Assembly: GCA_027483175.1 (NCBI GenBank) | Contig: JAIXVE010000229.1 | Coordinates: forward strand, 1 to 64,000 | DNA length: 64,000 nt | Direction of reading: 5' to 3' | Origin: Verrucomicrobiaceae bacterium | GTDB taxonomy: Bacteria; Verrucomicrobiota; Verrucomicrobiia; Verrucomicrobiales; V1-33 | Shown: one piece after another, positions 59,201 to 64,000 of the stretch | Layout: every line of letters starts with the position of its first letter | Position numbering within the stretch: position 1 is the stretch's first letter | Notes under the pieces: generated by a model | Seen by the model: only the letters and a program-made list of their open reading frames with translations | Databases searched by the model: none | Told to the model about the DNA's origin: nothing | Position numbers and translations under genes: made by a program

Positions 59201-60470
59201 GGTGCTGGATGCGCGGACGGGACTGCTGCGGGTGACGACTAACGAGTTGCAGGGAGGCACGGTGCTGCGGGTGGCGGTGCGGGCGACGGACAATGGGTCG
59301 CCGCCGCAGTCGGTGGTGGCGGAGGCGGTGATTGAGGTGAGGGACACGAACGAGGCTCCGTTTGCGGATTACCTTGTGGAAGGGGGAGTTGACGAGGGTG
59401 AGACGGTGAGGATCGAGCCGCAGAGCGGGACGGGGGACAGTGATCTGCCGAGACAGGTGCTGCGATATGAGCTGGTGGCGCCGGTGCCTGAGGGGATGGT
59501 GATTGATGCGGTGAGCGGGGTGATCTCGTTCACGCCTGGGGAGACGCTGGGCGGGACGACGGTGGTGGCGACGGTGCGGGTGACGGACGACGGCGTTCCG
59601 GCGCTATCGGGGACGGGGAGTTTCGCGATTGAGGTTAGTGAGACGAACAGGCGGCCGGTGATGGAGCCGGTGGCGTCGGAGCACACGGTGAATGAAGGGG
59701 AGGTGTTCACGCTGGCGATTCGGGCGACGGATGCGGATATTCCTGCGCAGGTGCTGAGTTACCTTGTGGGTTTTGCGGTGGAGGAGAATCCGGCGATTAC
59801 GAACCTGCCGACGGTGGATGGGGCGGGGGTGTTCCGGTGGGTGACGAGTGAGGCGGATCTGCCGGGGCCGTATTATTTCAGCTGCCGGGTATCTGATGGT
59901 GCGGGGCAGGTGGCGACGGTGCATTTCCGGGTGAATGTGGTGAAGAGTAACAAGGCTCCGACGGTGCGGCGGATTGAGGATGTGGTGTTGCGGCCTGGGG
60001 AACCGATGCGAGTTAGGGTCCGCGGGAAAGATGCGGATCTGCCGGAGCAGGTGCTAGAGTACACGCTGGCGGGGGGTGCGCCTCCGGGGATGGTGATCGG
60101 GAGGTTGAGCGGTGAGTTGGAATGGACGCCTGGGGTGGGGCAGTCGGCGGCGGTGTTTCCGGTGACGGTGCGGGTGGCGGACAACGGCGTTCCTGTGAAG
60201 GTGACGGAGGTATCGTTCCGGGTGTGGGTGAGAGTGGGGGTGAGGCCGGCGATGCCGGTGGTGGGGGTTGAGCCGAGGCCGACGGCGGGAGGATACCGGT
60301 TGAGGTTCACGCTGCCGGCGGGGTCGATGTATGAAGTGCAGAGTGCGGGGGATCCGGGAGGGGAGTGGACGAGTCGCGGGATTTTCACGTCGACGGGCGG
60401 CGAGCAGGTGTTTATCGACAATCCTGCCAATGTGCCGGGCAGGAGGTTTTACCGGTTAGTGATTCCGTGA
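56283..60470 (+). CDS. Large secreted surface protein: autotransporter-associated beta-strand-like N-terminal region plus about four cadherin/He_PIG-like domains
   Basis: REWTGGGGDGRWSTAANWVPAVVPVNGDEVVV; GSGTYGGAVTGGGMLVKGGVGVQRLGG; repeated DEGKVAEVSCVASDPDPAQTMTYALVAP.../VRATDNGSPPQSV units; starts 20 bp after the NHL gene. Confidence 0.8.
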   Translation: MRRTILMILTIACAEAHGAVREWTGGGGDGRWSTAANWVPAVVPVNGDEVVVKNDVAGSGAFTTENDLIGLEVAGITVGARRVTVTGREITLTGKLTRLAGGVETVVLPAIRLGGTGVRDMMVRGDMQLGGLVMNGRDVVVDLEDARLTVERPEGTGTVSLRSEDESGEVVVRTPPVAGAAAGLRWVVDGCELTVDSPVAVAEPVCGGEFVVGGSGRESVLSLEGGRALREDAVVKVFSDGWVRTWGITGAGYVTSQLPLVELHGGQLVLDASAFSVGGIRGMAGTDSLMTNNARAFEMNFAEGQGIHVEAGARVTVDISIESGRPAMFTGKGTVAIAPINDAIAGQPGGELGVDEVVVDGPVLVLDDTEKLARRLARVPRFTVRGGGVLVTGHNDLGTQTVVPDIVLESGTLRIEEGVVLEAGAGLGISVSGTSRIEVVGDVVLRSRISGTGTLVFDAATAEARETSSLRWAASAVGAAHDGNFFEGATDIRLRTMRWVQETRPAEGTELLLGVPGAAVTIELSDVMERMSGVTVRAGTTVRQRAALPMGLLRFTGSGRWNASAGEVIEADRVRVQGVGSLVTLTGDLEVQKELGTGAEGNVLVHSGALRGTGTVVKTGVGLLRLGGVNAGTFSGVLAVEEGEVNIEKPTGVRVFGGGDLRIGERAAAVVRVVGHGNVDGGMAVLMGAGGELDMSAVAAPRIDMIGTLTGAGMVRVPAGGLAIGLDGGSGTYGGAVTGGGMLVKGGVGVQRLGGSVSPVGSVIAAGGTLMLNGTVTAGGVTVRPGAVLGGTGVIPAVTVESGGGIAPGDGGGELSAGNLQMLAGSRFLNAIGGSGAAPVFGRVRVTGTVVVDGAVLEFGQSIVPVVGAEFRLIDNNGSDAISGLFAGVVNGGQWSVANLDFTAMYGGGTGNDFVLKFTGTNAVPSGQPPVFPNPAVVRVDEGKVAEVSCVASDPDPAQTMTYALVAPVLGGAVLDARTGLLRVTTNELQGGTVLRVAVRATDNGSPPQSVVAEAVIEVRDTNEAPFADYLVEGGVDEGETVRIEPQSGTGDSDLPRQVLRYELVAPVPEGMVIDAVSGVISFTPGETLGGTTVVATVRVTDDGVPALSGTGSFAIEVSETNRRPVMEPVASEHTVNEGEVFTLAIRATDADIPAQVLSYLVGFAVEENPAITNLPTVDGAGVFRWVTSEADLPGPYYFSCRVSDGAGQVATVHFRVNVVKSNKAPTVRRIEDVVLRPGEPMRVRVRGKDADLPEQVLEYTLAGGAPPGMVIGRLSGELEWTPGVGQSAAVFPVTVRVADNGVPVKVTEVSFRVWVRVGVRPAMPVVGVEPRPTAGGYRLRFTLPAGSMYEVQSAGDPGGEWTSRGIFTSTGGEQVFIDNPANVPGRRFYRLVIP

Positions 60471-60497
60471 GGTGGCGGTGAGGTGTTAGAAAAGGAG

Positions 60498-62435
60498 TCA
60501 GCGACCGATGACGAGGACGCAGCGGAAGCCGGTCATGGTGCTGCGGTAGCCCTGATTGAAGCGCTGGCGGAAGTCGCGGCGCAGCTGGACATCGTAGCCG
60601 CCGTCGACCCATGAGCCGCCGCGCTGGACGTATTCGCCAGAGAGCGGGCTGATGCGGTCGTCGCACCATTCCCAGACATTGCCCCAGAGGTCGTGGAGAC
60701 CGTTGGCATTTGGGGGGAATGAGCCGACTGGGGCGAGGCGCGGGAAGTTGTCTTTGCGGAGTTTGAGGCTGAGCCAGAGCGTGGGCCATGAGGGATCGCG
60801 GGCTTCGCGGCCGGCGTAGTTAGCGAAGTCAGGCGGAGGAGGCCAGTCGGGGCCCCATGGGTAGCGGGGTTCGTGAGGTGGGAGAGCCATGTGGCGGTCG
60901 CCTGGGGCGGCGGCTGGTTCTGTGGGGAGACCGGCGGCGGTGCTCCATTCTGCGTCGGAGGGGAGACGGTAGAACTGGTCGCGGGAGAGACGGCCTTCCT
61001 GTTGTTCGCGCCATGTCAGCCATGAGCAGAAGCGGCGGGCCATCTGGCAGTTGATGCCCCATGCCGGGGCGTTTGCGGGTGGGGAGAAGCCGGGGTCTGG
61101 CCATGGGTCGGGACCCTTTGATTCGGACCAGCCGGCTAGTGAGACGGTGAAGAGCGGGGCGCGGATGGTGCCTGAGGCTCCGGAGATTTCCTGCCAGATG
61201 AGGCCTGCGGGTCCGCTGGTGGCGTTAGAGAAGGCGATCCAGTCGTCCATGCGGGTTTCGAAGCGAGAGAAGAGGAGGGAAGGCAGACCGCGGACGGGGA
61301 CGAAGGACATGCCGAGACTGTTGAGGAAAGGTGAGGAGGAAGTGGCGGCGAGGGGATTGGGGAAGCCGAGGTGATTGAGGGGTGGCTGGGGAGGAGGTGG
61401 GGGTGAGGGTTTGGGGATGAGGTATCCTGTGGCGGCGGCGAGGAGGGCACCTGCGGCGGTGGTGATGGCGAGGATGGAGCGGGAGCGGCGGCGGGCGCGG
61501 GATTCGGAGTTGGCGATGGCGGATAGGAGACGATCCAGCATGGCGCTGGCGGCGTCAGCGGAGGGAGGGCGGCGTGCGGGGTCTTCTGCGAGGAGTTGTT
61601 CGACGAGGGTGTCGGCTTCTCGGGGGAGATGGCATTTGGTGGAGAGCCTTGCGAAGCGACCGGCGGGCGGGGCTCCGGTGAGCATTTCGTAGAGGAGGAC
61701 ACCGATGGCGTAGAGGTCGGCGGCTGGGGTGGCGGGTTTTCCGAGGAGGGATTCCGGGGCGAGGTAGTAGGGTGTTCCGAAGGCGGTGCCGTCGCGGGTG
61801 ATGGTGACGGGGGTGTTGTTAGAGATGGCGAGGGAGAAGTCGCCGAGTTTGACGGTATGGTTCGGGCCTGTGAAGACGTTAGCGGGTTTGACATCGCGGT
61901 GGATGATGCCGTGGCGGTGGGCGTGGGAGAGGGCGCTGAGGAGACAGGAAGCGATGTGGAGGGCGCGGGGGGCGGGGAGAGGGCCGGCTTTGAGGAGGTG
62001 GTGGAGGTCGCAGCCTTCGACGAGTTCGGTGACGATGCAGAAGCGGCCGTCTGAGGCGGGGCCGCTGTCGAGGACGGTGACGATGCAGGGGTGGGTGAGA
62101 GAGCGGAGGGCGGCGGCTTCGGATTCGGAGCGTGCGGCGGCTTCGAGGAGATTTTCCGGGGAGGAGCGGAAGACCTTGAGTGCGCCGGGGAGGTCGTCGT
62201 GGAGGCGGACGGCGCGCCAGACGATGCCTTGGCCGCCGGTGCCGAGCGGGCCGAGGATTTGCCAGTCGCGGAAGGCTGGAGGGGGGGCGGTATCGGGAGG
62301 TTGGTCTTCTGACCAGATGGAGTCGAGCGAGGCGGAGACGCAGCGTGGGCATAGGCCGGCGAAGCCGTGTGCGGGCAGCGGAGCGCCGCATTGCGGGCAG
62401 GCTGCTGGCGGGGAGTGGGTGCCGGGTGAGGTCAT
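60498..62435 (-). CDS. Serine/threonine protein kinase with N-terminal zinc ribbon and C-terminal SUMF1/formylglycine-generating-enzyme-like domain
   Basis: CPQCGAPLPAHGFAGLCPRC; GTGGQGIVW, ALKVF, IIHRDVKPANV, LGDFSLA, APES; C-terminus YRLPSDAEWSTAA, NANGLHDLWGNVWEWCDD, RGGSW, TGFRCV. Confidence 0.92.
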   Translation of the reverse strand: MTSPGTHSPPAACPQCGAPLPAHGFAGLCPRCVSASLDSIWSEDQPPDTAPPPAFRDWQILGPLGTGGQGIVWRAVRLHDDLPGALKVFRSSPENLLEAAARSESEAAALRSLTHPCIVTVLDSGPASDGRFCIVTELVEGCDLHHLLKAGPLPAPRALHIASCLLSALSHAHRHGIIHRDVKPANVFTGPNHTVKLGDFSLAISNNTPVTITRDGTAFGTPYYLAPESLLGKPATPAADLYAIGVLLYEMLTGAPPAGRFARLSTKCHLPREADTLVEQLLAEDPARRPPSADAASAMLDRLLSAIANSESRARRRSRSILAITTAAGALLAAATGYLIPKPSPPPPPQPPLNHLGFPNPLAATSSSPFLNSLGMSFVPVRGLPSLLFSRFETRMDDWIAFSNATSGPAGLIWQEISGASGTIRAPLFTVSLAGWSESKGPDPWPDPGFSPPANAPAWGINCQMARRFCSWLTWREQQEGRLSRDQFYRLPSDAEWSTAAGLPTEPAAAPGDRHMALPPHEPRYPWGPDWPPPPDFANYAGREARDPSWPTLWLSLKLRKDNFPRLAPVGSFPPNANGLHDLWGNVWEWCDDRISPLSGEYVQRGGSWVDGGYDVQLRRDFRQRFNQGYRSTMTGFRCVLVIGR

Positions 62436-62617
62436 GCTGAAGGTACTATTTGCGATGCGGGCGGCAGTGTTTCAGTGGGGCGGGGGTGAGGGCGGGAAGG
62501 ATGAGCCGTGATCGAGTAGGGGAAATGGTGGAAGGTGTGCGGACCGGGGTGGGGTGAGGGGCGTAAGTGGGGTGGGTACTGACGATGGTACCGAATCTTC
62601 CCCCCGGAAGCATTTAA

Positions 62618-64000
<1,383 letters not shown>

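Overview
The window is a high-GC bacterial chromosome segment. Verrucomicrobial affiliation is inferred from PEP-CTERM, DUF1549/DUF1553 plus DUF1552, zinc-ribbon Ser/Thr kinase and 'LNYQGR' families. Most of it is ordinary core or housekeeping gene content: purT, dus, yqgE/algH, trpD, sdhC, a P-type ATPase, plsX, holB, a nspC plus carboxynorspermidine dehydrogenase pair, sucA, exoIII, yjdM/phnA, tspO and a 3'-truncated katG. The katG gene is missing from the ORF track because it runs off the window edge. Accessory regions are: (1) 1-4650, the end of a large protein, a truncated LNYQGR domain joined to a PEP-CTERM gene at a C9 tract, heptamer repeats and palindromic repeats; (2) 24615-27165, an IS30 remnant, a HEAT-like gene, a DUF1552 pseudogene split by a short TIR/TSD element, and duplicated repeats; (3) 35170-41030, a 21-unit heptamer array, a Tat-like secreted protein, a large protein with several glycosyltransferase-A-like segments, a GT32-like protein without its DXD, and palindromic repeat arrays; (4) 50677-62435, a HAF-like protein, a cupin, an ECF sigma factor, an NHL-TIG-NHL protein, a large surface protein, and a kinase fused to an SUMF1-like domain. 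From about 4.4 kb onward the + strand is G-rich whichever strand is coding. This produces many long spurious antisense ORFs. No computation or database search was run. Product names come from reading motifs in the translations.
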